Shown here piece by piece: positions 1 to 8,362 of a DNA stretch of 39,234 nt. The stretch is from Flavobacterium aurantiibacter (GTDB lineage: Bacteria > Bacteroidota > Bacteroidia > Flavobacteriales > Flavobacteriaceae). The first letter of the stretch is position 1. Each line of letters starts with the position of its first letter. The position numbers were made by a program, and so were the translations under genes. Under the pieces are notes generated by a model. It ran no database searches. It was not told where the DNA came from and saw nothing but the letters and a program-made list of their open reading frames with translations. Location of the stretch: assembly GCF_002251775.1 (NCBI RefSeq), contig NZ_NOXX01000181.1, forward strand, positions 1 to 39,234, given 5' to 3'.

Positions 1-29
1 AATGGGGTTTTAAAACCCCATTATTTTTC
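1..29. terminator. Perfect palindrome with T-run, probable rho-independent terminator
   Basis: Bases 1-22 are a perfect palindrome (GGGGTTTTAAAACCCC core with AAT/ATT ends), followed by ATTTTT. The stem and T-rich tail fit an intrinsic terminator. The sequence to the left is cut off, so it cannot be said which gene it serves. Confidence 0.5.
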
Positions 30-235
30 AACTTACACAGTTTGTCGGACAGTACCCGATAAAAAGTGCTTTTTAGGTTTGATTTTACTTTTCCTTTTAT
101 CGTAGCAATAACTTCGGCTTGTAATATGGGTTTGCGGGTGTTGAATTTGAGGTATTTTTTGAGATTATAGGTTAAACTCGCCATCAGTACTTGTTTGTTG
201 GGGCTTTCTTTTCTCAAACATCTCTCCCCATGCAC
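1..235 (-). pseudogene. Remnant C-terminus of a transposase, open at the window edge
   Basis: Read on the minus strand, a frame without stops runs from just after a TGA at 236-238 down to base 1. It gives a basic peptide with the stretch NKQVLMASLTYNLKK followed by YLKF. That pattern (a hydrophobic helix, then Y/F-NLKK) resembles the last helix of IS1182/IS5-type transposases; the intact IS1182-type transposase in this window ends in a similar way (VNLKRILKLM). No start codon, catalytic residues or terminal inverted repeats are visible, so I read it as a decayed or edge-truncated insertion sequence. The family assignment rests on a short match and is uncertain. It lies downstream of the anti-sigma gene and has no obvious role in it. 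Confidence 0.45.
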
Positions 236-240
236 TCACC

Positions 241-410
241 CCGCGCAAAGGATTGCAATGGAAACCAAACGAAACAGGGCGGTATTGAGCTGCAAAAGAA
301 TTGTGTGACCTAAGAAACACAATTGTTTAGCACAGCGAAAACCGCCCTGTGAGTGGGTTGAAATGGAAAGCCTGACCCCGGCCGGGTTTAGTGGGGGTGG
401 GTTGCGCCCA
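241..410. repeat. GC-rich structured intergenic repeat
   Basis: This non-coding stretch contains nested inverted repeats. ACAGGGCGGT at 274-283 pairs with ACCGCCCTGT at 341-350, GCTG at 289-292 with CAGC at 333-336, and AATTGTGT at 299-306 with ACACAATT at 317-324. Two related phrases flank the hairpin (GATTGCAATGGAAA near 251 and GGTTGAAATGGAAA near 357). A weakly similar phrase lies at the far right edge of the window. I read it as a dispersed intergenic repeat; a structured RNA is possible. Confidence 0.45.
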
Positions 411-428
411 AATCAGCAATAAAAAATT

Positions 429-1217
429 TTAAACTTTTCCGAGTGCGTACAACTGCTCCATCGTTGGTGTAGCGCTTCCTCCTTCGGGTTCGAGCGTAAT
501 TCCAAACGCCTCCGCATCGCCCGTAGGCTCAACTTTGAAGATTTTCTCGGCCGACGAGTCGTAGTTTGCAATCGTACCAATAGACGTTGGCGTAAGTTGT
601 GGAACTAGCTTTAACGACCAGATTTGATACACTTTTCCTTCCGGTGGCTCCGGCAACGACGCAATATCTACGTACACTTCCTGGGACGCTTTGTTCCAGT
701 AAATACGTGCCGACGATTCCGGTGCAATAGCCTGACCCGCCAAATCGATTACCGTATTTTCCTTGCTTCTCAAAACGTTAACCAACGCTAAACGACTCTC
801 ATTAACCTGATTTAACGTATCAATTTTCTTCGTGAGTGCCACTTTTTCTTCGTTAACCGAGCTCAGCGCCGCCTCTTTGTTCTGATTCTCAAAGAACAAA
901 TAACCGCAACCCAACAAGAACAATACCGAGGCAGCGTAACCAATATACGTGGCCAATCCGATAACTTTTACGGGTTTTGGTGCTTGGATTTCATTGCCAA
1001 AAATAGCTTTTGCAATGCGTTGGTAATTTTCGCCCGACAAGTAAGGCGCCATCGTGTACGACAAACTAACAACCGCTGTTTCAATCGATTTAATTTCGTC
1101 GCGTACTATCTGGTGCTCGGCCGCCATGCGCTCTACTTCGGCAACTTCGGCTTCAGTAGCTACTCCGTAAACGTACAGTTCAAGGATTCCCGAGGTGATA
1201 AATTCATTTACTTCCAT
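429..1217 (-). CDS. Anti-sigma factor, RskA-type
   Basis: Predicted single-pass membrane protein of 262 residues that would hold an ECF sigma factor inactive at the inner membrane. The N-terminal ~75 residues form a helical cytoplasmic domain of the zinc-less anti-sigma kind. A hydrophobic segment lies at about residues 85-108, then a charged coiled-coil linker (about 110-150). The C-terminal domain (about 155-262) has the pattern SLPEPPEGKVYQIW typical of the RskA C-terminal periplasmic domain. The start ATG overlaps the stop of the upstream sigma gene by one base (TAATG), so the two are co-translated. In this family, release of the sigma factor usually follows proteolysis of the anti-sigma; nothing in the sequence shows the signal. 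Confidence 0.85.
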   Translation of the reverse strand: MEVNEFITSGILELYVYGVATEAEVAEVERMAAEHQIVRDEIKSIETAVVSLSYTMAPYLSGENYQRIAKAIFGNEIQAPKPVKVIGLATYIGYAASVLFLLGCGYLFFENQNKEAALSSVNEEKVALTKKIDTLNQVNESRLALVNVLRSKENTVIDLAGQAIAPESSARIYWNKASQEVYVDIASLPEPPEGKVYQIWSLKLVPQLTPTSIGTIANYDSSAEKIFKVEPTGDAEAFGITLEPEGGSATPTMEQLYALGKV

Positions 1218-1747
1218 TAGACTTGCAATAAATTTCTAAGGTCTGCTATACAATTTCTGTTTTGGGTTTTAACCGTCCCCAGCGGGATTTCCAATTCTTC
1301 AGAAGCTTCTTGTTGCGTGTAACCTTTAAAGAATAACAAATCGATAATTTTGATACACTTGGGTTTCAATTTTTTAATGAATTCTTGAATTCCAATTGAA
1401 TCGATTTTGAAGTTTGCTTTATTGCTGTCATCAAGTAGATGTACGAAATTATCTACGGATAGGTTTTTTTGCGCATTGTTAAATCCTTTTGAACGCAACC
1501 GATCGATACTTGCATTGCGTGCAATATTCACAATCCAAGTGAAAAAACGACCCTTGGAAGTATTGTAAGAATCGATATTCTTCCAAATCTTCACAAGTAC
1601 TTCTTGAAGCACGTCTTCGGCTTCTTCTTTGTCGCGCATCAAATTGTAAATCACGCCATACAGATTTTTCGCGTACATATCATACAGCATCGTATAGGCT
1701 TTTTCGTCCTTTTTAAGGAGTAAGGGAATGAGTACTTCTTGTTCCAT
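1217..1747 (-). CDS. ECF-type RNA polymerase sigma factor
   Basis: 176-residue sigma-70 family protein of the extracytoplasmic-function class. Region 2 covers about residues 10-90, with the helix MRDKEEAEDVLQEVLVKIWK and FFTWIVNIARNASIDRLR for -10 recognition. Region 4 covers about 120-176, with the HTH GYTQQEASEELEIPLGTVKT that reads the -35 element. It is the first gene of a two-gene operon with the RskA-type anti-sigma factor, and the pair fits a SigK/RskA-like arrangement. A TATATTTA box upstream on the minus strand (near 1768) is close to the Bacteroidota -7 consensus. The regulon cannot be read from this window. Confidence 0.9.
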   Translation of the reverse strand: MEQEVLIPLLLKKDEKAYTMLYDMYAKNLYGVIYNLMRDKEEAEDVLQEVLVKIWKNIDSYNTSKGRFFTWIVNIARNASIDRLRSKGFNNAQKNLSVDNFVHLLDDSNKANFKIDSIGIQEFIKKLKPKCIKIIDLLFFKGYTQQEASEELEIPLGTVKTQNRNCIADLRNLLQV

Positions 1748-1850
1748 GCATTTTTTGTTATACCGTAAATATAATTTATTTTTTTGGGAAGCGTAGGTAC
1801 CCGAAAGTCGACTTTATAAAAATATTATCATCTGTTTAGAACGCAAATAG

Positions 1851-1858
1851 TACTTTTG
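1851..1858 (+). promoter_or_regulatory. Putative -7 promoter box (TACTTTTG)
   Basis: TACTTTTG matches the Bacteroidota -7 consensus TAnnTTTG and lies 14 bases before the start of the glutathione peroxidase gene. No clear -33 TTTG element is seen at the expected distance, so it is only moderately supported. It implies a very short leader. Confidence 0.4.
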
Positions 1859-1872
1859 ATATAAAACTACAC

Positions 1873-2466
1873 ATGAAAAATCTATTTATATGCTGCGCGG
1901 CGGCACTCATGTTTTCTTGCAACAACTCGGCACAACAAACTGCAAGTGCTGTTTCAGTACCAACTTCTAATCAACAAATTAAAGCTTCTATGAATTTCTA
2001 CGACATTAAAGTAAATGACATAAACGGGAATTCGTTCGATTTCTCCCAACTCAAAGGAAAGAAAGTACTTTTAGTAAACACAGCTTCGGAATGCGGATTT
2101 ACGCCGCAATACGCCGAGCTTGAAAAATTGTACAAGCAATACGGCGGCGATACGTTCGTGGTTATTGCGGTTCCGAGCAACGATTTCGGCGGACAAGAAC
2201 CAGGTTCTGCCAGTGAAATTAAATCGTTTTGTTCGGTAAAATACGGTATTGATTTCCCGATTATGGAAAAAATGGTAACCAAAGGTGCTGGTCAATCGCC
2301 TTTATATCAATGGCTTACTTCCAAAGAAAAAAATGGCGTCAAAGATTCTACAGTGATGTGGAATTTCCACAAATTCTTTATCGACGAAAAAGGAAATTTA
2401 GTAACCGATTTCTCATCGTCTGTTAGTCCGCTCGATTCGCGAATCGTCGATTTAATCAAGGCGTAA
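1873..2466 (+). CDS. Glutathione peroxidase-family lipoprotein (thiol peroxidase)
   Basis: 197-residue enzyme expected to reduce hydrogen peroxide or lipid hydroperoxides with thioredoxin-like reductants. The N-terminus is a lipoprotein signal ending ALMFSC, with lipidation at Cys16. The peroxidase domain follows (about 40-197): peroxidatic Cys74 in NTASECGFTPQYAELE, the Gln of PSNDFGGQEPG near 108, and MWNFHKFF containing the conserved Trp. Cys120 in IKSFCSVKYG is a candidate resolving cysteine. Placement in an envelope membrane is inferred from the signal. The gene ends 15 bases inside the convergent acetyltransferase gene, so the two 3' ends overlap. It lies next to, and divergent from, the sigma/anti-sigma pair. 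Confidence 0.88.
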   Translation: MKNLFICCAAALMFSCNNSAQQTASAVSVPTSNQQIKASMNFYDIKVNDINGNSFDFSQLKGKKVLLVNTASECGFTPQYAELEKLYKQYGGDTFVVIAVPSNDFGGQEPGSASEIKSFCSVKYGIDFPIMEKMVTKGAGQSPLYQWLTSKEKNGVKDSTVMWNFHKFFIDEKGNLVTDFSSSVSPLDSRIVDLIKA

Positions 2467-2949
2467 ATCCAATTGTAAAATGGCAAGATCGAGGATTTTG
2501 CCTTTTTTTTCGGCTATTCTCGGCAAAATTGCGGTTTTTTTAAAACCAAACTTCTCGTGAAAAGCAATACTTTTTGGGTTTTGGGTGTCGATACAAGCTA
2601 CCAATACATGCAGCTGTTGTTTTTTTGCACAATCGATGAGTGCTTGCAATAGGGAAGAACCCACTTGTTTTCCGCGAAAATCGTTCGAGACGTAAACAGA
2701 ATGTTCTACGGTGTTGCGGTACCCGTATTTTTTGCGGAACGTTCCGTAGCAAGCAAAGCCGGCAATGCGATTGTCGATTTCTGCAACCAGAAACGGAAAA
2801 CCTGCGTCGGTTATCGATGCAATGAGTTCCTGTTGGGCTTCGAGGCTACGTGTTTGCTCTTCGTAAATCGATGTGCTGTTTTCAATTTCGTAGTTAACAA
2901 TGGCAACTACTTCGGGAACATCGGAGGTACGAACAGGTCTGATTAGCAT
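2452..2949 (-). CDS. GNAT acetyltransferase, phosphinothricin/PAT-like
   Basis: 165-residue GNAT-fold N-acetyltransferase using acetyl-CoA. It starts IRPVRTSDVPEVVAIVNYEI and carries the phrase VEHSVYVSNDFRGKQVGSSL, the acetyl-CoA pyrophosphate loop (R/Q-x-x-G-x-G/A type). It continues with ACIDTQNPKSIAFHEKFGF, the typical motif B of phosphinothricin/methionine-sulfone acetyltransferase relatives. The length fits that family. The substrate is not certain: these proteins often act on methionine analogues rather than the herbicide. Transcribed towards the glutathione peroxidase gene and overlapping it by 15 bases. Confidence 0.82.
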   Translation of the reverse strand: MLIRPVRTSDVPEVVAIVNYEIENSTSIYEEQTRSLEAQQELIASITDAGFPFLVAEIDNRIAGFACYGTFRKKYGYRNTVEHSVYVSNDFRGKQVGSSLLQALIDCAKKQQLHVLVACIDTQNPKSIAFHEKFGFKKTAILPRIAEKKGKILDLAILQLDLRLD

Positions 2950-2969
2950 GTTGAATCGGGAATTATCGT

Positions 2970-2977
2970 CAAAATTA
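2970..2977 (-). promoter_or_regulatory. Putative -7 box for the acetyltransferase gene
   Basis: On the minus strand this reads TAATTTTG, matching TAnnTTTG, 20 bases before the acetyltransferase start. It is one of two divergent boxes in the 74-base gap shared with menD. The -33 element is unclear. Confidence 0.4.
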
Positions 2978-2999
2978 GGAACTTTTATCCGCTACGCCG

Positions 3000-3007
3000 T
3001 ACCTTTG
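3000..3007 (+). promoter_or_regulatory. Putative -7 box for the menD operon
   Basis: TACCTTTG matches the Bacteroidota TAnnTTTG box and ends 16 bases before the menD start codon. Transcription from here would give a leader of about 10 bases. The box would serve menD and the tightly linked genes down to kdsB. Confidence 0.4.
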
Positions 3008-3023
3008 AAACAGGAATCTACAC

Positions 3024-4688
3024 ATGATCGTACCAGAAAATACACTTGCGCAATCCATCATCCAACATTTGTTGCTGTACAACATTACTACCGTGGTTAT
3101 TTCGCCCGGTTCGCGCAACGCTCCATTAACTATCGGTTTTGCTTCACATCCGCAATTTAGTTGTTACAGTGTGGCCGATGAGCGCAGTGCTGCTTTCTTT
3201 GCAATGGGCATGGCGCTGGAATTGCAAAAACCGGTTGCTGTAATTTGTACGTCGGGTTCGGCTGTTTTAAATTTTTATCCTGCTGTTGCAGAAGCGTTTT
3301 ACAGTCGCATTCCGTTGGTTGTTATTTCTGCCGATCGGCCGCCGCATAAAATTGACATCGGCGATGGCCAAACGATTCGTCAGAAGCACGTCCTTAAAAA
3401 TCACGTATGTAAAAGTTTAGATTTACCCGAATTTCCTACCAAAAAATCGGATCGCAAACTGGGAAAAGCTTTACACAAAGCCATTTCCGAGCAATTGCCC
3501 ATTCACATAAATGCGCCATTCGAAGAGCCGTTGTACCGAACGTTGTCTGATTTTGATTATCGGATTTCAAGCACGCGTATCGTTCCTTCTTCAGAAAAGC
3601 AGCCACAACTCGACGCATTTTTCAATTTGTGGAATGCTGCCGAACGCAAATTGGTCTTGATTGGCTCCGGATTGCCGGACCAATTCTCTGCTGCGTTTAT
3701 CCGCGCTTTGGCGTCCGATCCGAGTGTGCTTGTTTTCACGGAAGCAAACAGCAATGTGCGTCATTCGGAATTCATCAATCAAATCGATTCGTTTATTTCT
3801 GAAAGCAATACGTTGTTTACCGAATCGCTGCGCCCAGATGTGTTGTTAAGCTTAGGCGGAATGGTGGTGAGTAAACGCATAAAAACACTACTGCGTACGT
3901 ACACAGATTTGCCGCATTTTCATGTCGATGCGCATTTGGCATACAATACGTTTGGATTAGACGTGCAACACCTGAAAATGAGCCTAGCGAGTTTTCAGCA
4001 GCAATTTGTGGTTCGCAATCAGCATGTTACGTCCACATACAAGCAAAAGCAGTTGCAGCGGTACCGCCGTAAGTTGGAAAAACAATCTGAATTCGAGGCA
4101 GTTGCCGCATTTTCGGATTTTTCTGTTTTTAAATTGATTTGCGAAACTGTGCCTGCCGATATTGCTTTACATGTTTCGAACAGCGCATCCATACGCTATA
4201 TGCAGTTGTTTGCACTACCGGAAAAACTGGCGGTTTATTGCAACCGAGGAACTTCTGGTATCGATGGTTCTACTTCTACGGCAGTGGGATTTTCGGTAGT
4301 GAGTTCAAAACCAACGATTTTAGTTACCGGCGATATCAGTTTCTTTTACGACAGCAACGGTTTGTGGAATCAGTACATACCGCAAAATTTCAAGATCATT
4401 TTGATAAACAATGGGGGAGGAGGCATTTTTAGAATTTTGCCCGGACACCAAGAAAACGAGACGTTCCATACGTTTTTCGAAACAGCACATTGTTATACCT
4501 CCGAACATTTGGCAAAAATGTATAATTTCACGTACCAAACGGCGGCATCGTCGGCCCAGTTGTCGGAAGCTTTAACGGAGTTTTTCGCAGCAAGCGATCG
4601 CCGTATTTTGGAAATCTTTACACCAACTAGAACAAACGATTTGATACTAGATCAATATTTTACAGCTTTAAAAATAGACCAATTATGA
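3024..4688 (+). CDS. menD: SEPHCHC synthase (menaquinone biosynthesis)
   Basis: 554-residue thiamine-diphosphate enzyme that joins 2-oxoglutarate and isochorismate to make 2-succinyl-5-enolpyruvyl-6-hydroxy-3-cyclohexene-1-carboxylate, an early committed step to menaquinone. The Pyr domain shows ISPGSRNAPL (about 26-35) and VADERSAAFFAMGMA (about 50-64), where the Glu activates the cofactor. The C-terminal PP domain shows GTSGIDGSTSTAVGFS and the metal/ThDP-binding run GDISFFYDSNGLW...ILINNGGGGIF. Length and motif order are normal for MenD. The stop overlaps the next start (ATGA at 4685-4688). Together with menB two genes on, it indicates that the host respires with menaquinone. Confidence 0.95.
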   Translation: MIVPENTLAQSIIQHLLLYNITTVVISPGSRNAPLTIGFASHPQFSCYSVADERSAAFFAMGMALELQKPVAVICTSGSAVLNFYPAVAEAFYSRIPLVVISADRPPHKIDIGDGQTIRQKHVLKNHVCKSLDLPEFPTKKSDRKLGKALHKAISEQLPIHINAPFEEPLYRTLSDFDYRISSTRIVPSSEKQPQLDAFFNLWNAAERKLVLIGSGLPDQFSAAFIRALASDPSVLVFTEANSNVRHSEFINQIDSFISESNTLFTESLRPDVLLSLGGMVVSKRIKTLLRTYTDLPHFHVDAHLAYNTFGLDVQHLKMSLASFQQQFVVRNQHVTSTYKQKQLQRYRRKLEKQSEFEAVAAFSDFSVFKLICETVPADIALHVSNSASIRYMQLFALPEKLAVYCNRGTSGIDGSTSTAVGFSVVSSKPTILVTGDISFFYDSNGLWNQYIPQNFKIILINNGGGGIFRILPGHQENETFHTFFETAHCYTSEHLAKMYNFTYQTAASSAQLSEALTEFFAASDRRILEIFTPTRTNDLILDQYFTALKIDQL

Positions 4689-5521
4689 TGGAAATCGGAG
4701 TTTTTACCCGTTTGCGAATTCTTCGAAAAACAGCAGTTGGCCTTTTTTTGGGCGACGCCGAAGACAACGAAGTATTATTGCCCAACAAATATGTTACCGA
4801 TCAAATGCAAATCGACGATGAGATTTCGGTTTTCATTTACCTGGATCACGAAGAACGTCCGGTAGCAACAACTTTAAATCCGTACATCACGCTCAATGAT
4901 TATGCGTATCTGAAAGTAAATTACATCAATCAGTTTGGTGCCTTTCTCGATTGGGGATTGGAGAAAGACTTGTTTGCACCGTTTGCCGAACAAGCTAAAA
5001 GAATGGAAGTTGACAAGCGTTACCTAGTGTATTGCTTTAAAGATGAAAAGACTAATAGGTTGGTTGCCACCAGTAAAATTAACAAGCTTTTACAAGAGGT
5101 TCCCGAAGGTTTGCAATCGGGCGATCAAGTTGATTTAGTGATTAGTCACCGTACCGATTTAGGTGTGAATATGATTGTCAACAAACGCTTTCGCGGATTG
5201 GTGTACACCGACGAAGCAGCGAGTTTACGCATTCGTCCGGGCGATAAATTAACAGGTTACGTACGTCAAATTCGAGAAGACGGAAAAATAGATTTAGCCT
5301 TAAAACCCATTGGATATGCGAAAGTATCAACCGAAGCTAGTAAGTTGCTCAGCGAAATTAAAGCAAACAAAGGTTTTTTAGGCTTAACCGATAAAAGTCA
5401 TCCGGAAGATGTAAAGTCGGTTTTAAACATGAGTAAAAAAACGTTCAAGCAGGCTGTGGGTCAATTGTACAAACAGCAACTAATTAGCATTACAGAAGAA
5501 GGATTAAAACTCAATCAATAA
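4685..5521 (+). CDS. CvfB/YitL-type S1 RNA-binding protein
   Basis: 278-residue protein with tandem S1/OB-fold repeats and a C-terminal winged helix, the architecture of CvfB (YitL). The repeats can be followed in GVFTRLRILRKTAVGLFLGD, in VNYINQFGAFLDWGLEKDLF (about 82-101), and in DKLTGYVRQIREDGKIDLAL. The C-terminus has MSKKTFKQAVGQLYKQQLI, a winged-helix pattern. CvfB proteins bind RNA and in Staphylococcus affect virulence gene expression; the role here is not known. It overlaps menD by four bases and lies two bases before menB, so it is translated with the menaquinone genes. The start could equally be the second ATG at 4688. Confidence 0.85.
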   Translation: MMEIGVFTRLRILRKTAVGLFLGDAEDNEVLLPNKYVTDQMQIDDEISVFIYLDHEERPVATTLNPYITLNDYAYLKVNYINQFGAFLDWGLEKDLFAPFAEQAKRMEVDKRYLVYCFKDEKTNRLVATSKINKLLQEVPEGLQSGDQVDLVISHRTDLGVNMIVNKRFRGLVYTDEAASLRIRPGDKLTGYVRQIREDGKIDLALKPIGYAKVSTEASKLLSEIKANKGFLGLTDKSHPEDVKSVLNMSKKTFKQAVGQLYKQQLISITEEGLKLNQ

Positions 5522-5523
5522 AG

Positions 5524-6369
5524 ATGAAATCAGAACCTAATTGGATAAAAGTAGGCGACTACACCGATATAACGTACCACAAAAGTAACGGAGTAGCGCG
5601 TATTGCTTTTAATCGCCCCGAGGTGCGCAATGCCTTTCGTCCGAAAACTACCGCTGAATTGTACCGTGCGTTTTACGATGCACAAGAAGATACATCAATC
5701 GGCGTGGTTTTGCTTAGCGCAGAAGGACCTTCACCAAAAGACGGCGTATATTCGTTTTGCAGCGGAGGCGATCAGAAGGCCCGCGGACATCAAGGTTACG
5801 TTGGCGAAGACGGCATGCACCGACTCAATATCTTGGAAGTTCAGCGTTTAATTCGCTTTATGCCCAAAGTAGTAATTGCTGTGGTTCCGGGTTGGGCGGT
5901 AGGCGGCGGACACAGTTTACATGTGGTTTGCGATTTGACGCTAGCGAGCAAAGAACACGCGATTTTCAAACAAACCGATGCCGATGTGACGAGTTTCGAC
6001 GGCGGCTACGGCTCGGCGTATTTAGCGAAAATGGTTGGACAAAAGAAAGCGAGAGAGATTTTCTTCTTAGGTAGAAATTACTCAGCGCAGGAAGCTTACG
6101 AAATGGGAATGGTGAATGCAGTGATTCCACACGACGAGCTGGAAGCAACAGCGTACGAATGGGCACAAGAAATTCTCGAAAAATCGCCAACATCCATAAA
6201 AATGCTCAAATTTGCTATGAACTTAACCGACGACGGCATGGTGGGTCAACAGGTTTTTGCCGGCGAAGCAACACGCTTGGCGTACATGACCGAAGAGGCG
6301 GTTGAAGGTAGAAATGCATTCCTAGAAAAGCGTAAACCTAATTTCGGAAAAAACAAATGGATTCCATAG
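5524..6369 (+). CDS. menB: 1,4-dihydroxy-2-naphthoyl-CoA synthase
   Basis: 281-residue crotonase-fold enzyme that cyclises o-succinylbenzoyl-CoA to 1,4-dihydroxy-2-naphthoyl-CoA in menaquinone synthesis. Diagnostic runs are FNRPEVRNAFRP (about 29-40), CSGGDQKARG (oxyanion hole), VPGWAVGGGHSLHVVCDLT, and TDADVTSFDGGYGSAYLAK with the catalytic Asp/Ser/Tyr region. The C-terminus ends in the usual EGRNAFLEKRKPNF. Length matches the family. It begins two bases after the S1-protein stop and overlaps the next gene by 13 bases, continuing the operon. Confidence 0.95.
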   Translation: MKSEPNWIKVGDYTDITYHKSNGVARIAFNRPEVRNAFRPKTTAELYRAFYDAQEDTSIGVVLLSAEGPSPKDGVYSFCSGGDQKARGHQGYVGEDGMHRLNILEVQRLIRFMPKVVIAVVPGWAVGGGHSLHVVCDLTLASKEHAIFKQTDADVTSFDGGYGSAYLAKMVGQKKAREIFFLGRNYSAQEAYEMGMVNAVIPHDELEATAYEWAQEILEKSPTSIKMLKFAMNLTDDGMVGQQVFAGEATRLAYMTEEAVEGRNAFLEKRKPNFGKNKWIP

Positions 6370-6878
6370 ACGACTTTTCCAACAAGCAGCTGCTAACCAA
6401 TGAACTGCCCGATTTTGAAGCGGTGGAATTGCAGGTTTTGCATCCCGATTATTTGAAAGTAATGCTGATCTACGCGGCCATTGCGACATTTATTCCCGCT
6501 GCGGCTTTTGTAGCAGCTATCTTTTTAGTAGAAGATGCGCCGCTATTACTCCCCATCGGATTACCGATATTGTTGATATACATGCTCTTTGTATTCGCGG
6601 GAGTTATCATCGGATTTAAACGTCGAGGTTACGCCATTCGCGAACACGATATTGTATATCGATCCGGATTTCTATCAATCAAAACAACGATTATTCCTTT
6701 TAATCGCGTGCAGCACATTGCTTTGCACGAAGCCTTGTTTCCGCGCATGTTTAAACTCGCGGGCATTCAATTGTATACAGCTGGAGACGAGTCGAACGAT
6801 TTAAGCATCGACGGACTTCCTAAAGATATCGCACTTCGAATCAAAGATCTTTTAGCGAGTAAAATTCAAGGTCAGTAA
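6357..6878 (+). CDS. Bacterial PH-domain membrane protein, YdbS-like
   Basis: 173-residue protein with two hydrophobic helices (about residues 36-56 and 62-84), then a bacterial PH-like (bPH2) domain. The domain pattern is RRGYAIREHDIVYRSGFLS...TTIIPFNRVQHIALHE, followed by LYTAGDESNDLSIDGLP. This is the YdbS type. In Bacillus, YdbS and YdbT are encoded together and have been linked to bacteriocin resistance; the role here is unknown. The start lies inside the menB end (13-base overlap), and the next gene, the larger YdbT-like partner, begins three bases after the stop. The pair very likely acts together in the inner membrane. Confidence 0.8.
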   Translation: MDSIDDFSNKQLLTNELPDFEAVELQVLHPDYLKVMLIYAAIATFIPAAAFVAAIFLVEDAPLLLPIGLPILLIYMLFVFAGVIIGFKRRGYAIREHDIVYRSGFLSIKTTIIPFNRVQHIALHEALFPRMFKLAGIQLYTAGDESNDLSIDGLPKDIALRIKDLLASKIQGQ

Positions 6879-6881
6879 TAC

Positions 6882-8360
6882 ATGGCAGACTTCGAAACAC
6901 CTCAACGACAATCCATTGCGGGCATTTTAGTGCTTTTTGTGTTTTCGCTAACCAATAACATCAGGCATTTTGCTACATTACTTTTGGTGGTATTTTTAAG
7001 AATGCGCGAACAACCGCTGTATATTTTGCTCGCAATTCTCGGACTTGCGGTGGCATTTTTGGTGTTTGCAGCGCTGAAATATTGGTTTTTTACATTCGAA
7101 TTAAACATACAAGAGCGAAATTTATTGGTGAAAGACGGCATCATCAATAAAACACGTACCGTTATTCAATTCGAAAATATTCAACAAGTAAGTTTAAATC
7201 AGTCGTTTATCCATAAGTTAACGGCTGTTTATGAGGTAATTATCGATACAGCAGGAAGTGCCGACGCTGAGGTGAAAATCAAAGCTGTTTCTAAAGAAGT
7301 TGCCGAAAAGCTTAAAGAAACACTTACCCAATACGTAAGTGCGAAGGCTTTGGCTGAAACTTCGACTTCGGAACCCGAACAACAGCTAGCAATCGTAAAA
7401 GTTAGCGTCAGTTCCTTAGTGAAAGCATCGCTAACATCGAATTATTTTAAAACACTAGCGCTGATTATTGCGTTCTTCTTTTCGATTTACGAAACGATAG
7501 AGCAAGCAAATATTGAAGCAATAAGCGAGGAGGAGGTAGATGCTCTGTCAAAGACTTTCAACTACGGAATGTTACTTGGAGTACTACTTCTAGTTGCATT
7601 ATTTTTATTACTGGTTATCAATTTTATACGGGTATTTGTTCGTTACTTCGGATTACAGATAAAACAACAAGAAACGGGATTAGAATTCACGTACGGATTG
7701 CTCAGTACAAGAAACACAAACATCCGCCCGAATAAAGTCCAACAGCTTACCATCGAACAGAATATTCTGCAAAGAAAGTTAGGCATAGCCGTCATTAAGT
7801 TCACACAAGCAGGCGGATTGCTCGGAAAGAATGGTGCCGTAAAATCAGCTTTGGATTTTCCAGGAATTGGTAGCGAAGAAGTACAATCTATTCGCAAGTT
7901 TATCTTAGGCGATCTACCAAAAGCACACACGGTTTTACGATCCAACTGGCGCAAAGCGGTTTTTTCATCTTTTCTCGTTTTGATTGTGCCGATTTTGGCT
8001 CTGGTTTTTATTCCTGAAATTGATACCATAAATCGCGTAATCGGAGTTTCGGTTTTGATGACTGTAGTTCTTGCCTGGAATTTTGCGGCTCTAAAAAATT
8101 ATCGCTTGGAAATTGCCGATGGTTATTTGTATTTGCACGCAGGTTTATGGGACAAAACAGTAACAGTACTGCCAATTCACAAAATGCAATCGGTTAACTT
8201 GGTGCAACTCGCGTGGCATAAAAACTTAGATTTGGCTAGCTTAACGATCGAAACCGCAGGAGGTAGTTTTACTTTTAAGTTGGGAAATAAATCAGAATTA
8301 TCGAAGTTCGTAAATCAGTGGTTGTTTAATATAGAATCTTCGAATCCAAAATGGAATTAA
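6882..8360 (+). CDS. Bacterial PH-domain membrane protein, YdbT-like
   Basis: 492-residue polytopic membrane protein with repeated bPH2 domains. Hydrophobic helices appear at about 12-32 and 45-65, then a PH-like unit (VIQFENIQQVSLNQSFIH, about 94-111). A second helix pair precedes a second unit (RPNKVQQLTIEQNILQRKLG), and a third pair precedes a third unit (VLPIHKMQSVNLVQLAWH). The phrase 'FxxIQxVxLxQ' recurs in all three units and marks the family. It follows the YdbS-like partner by three bases. Its 3' end runs up against kdsB. Function is inferred only from the family: an inner-membrane pair possibly involved in envelope stress. Confidence 0.8.
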   Translation: MADFETPQRQSIAGILVLFVFSLTNNIRHFATLLLVVFLRMREQPLYILLAILGLAVAFLVFAALKYWFFTFELNIQERNLLVKDGIINKTRTVIQFENIQQVSLNQSFIHKLTAVYEVIIDTAGSADAEVKIKAVSKEVAEKLKETLTQYVSAKALAETSTSEPEQQLAIVKVSVSSLVKASLTSNYFKTLALIIAFFFSIYETIEQANIEAISEEEVDALSKTFNYGMLLGVLLLVALFLLLVINFIRVFVRYFGLQIKQQETGLEFTYGLLSTRNTNIRPNKVQQLTIEQNILQRKLGIAVIKFTQAGGLLGKNGAVKSALDFPGIGSEEVQSIRKFILGDLPKAHTVLRSNWRKAVFSSFLVLIVPILALVFIPEIDTINRVIGVSVLMTVVLAWNFAALKNYRLEIADGYLYLHAGLWDKTVTVLPIHKMQSVNLVQLAWHKNLDLASLTIETAGGSFTFKLGNKSELSKFVNQWLFNIESSNPKWN

Positions 8361-8362
8361 CT

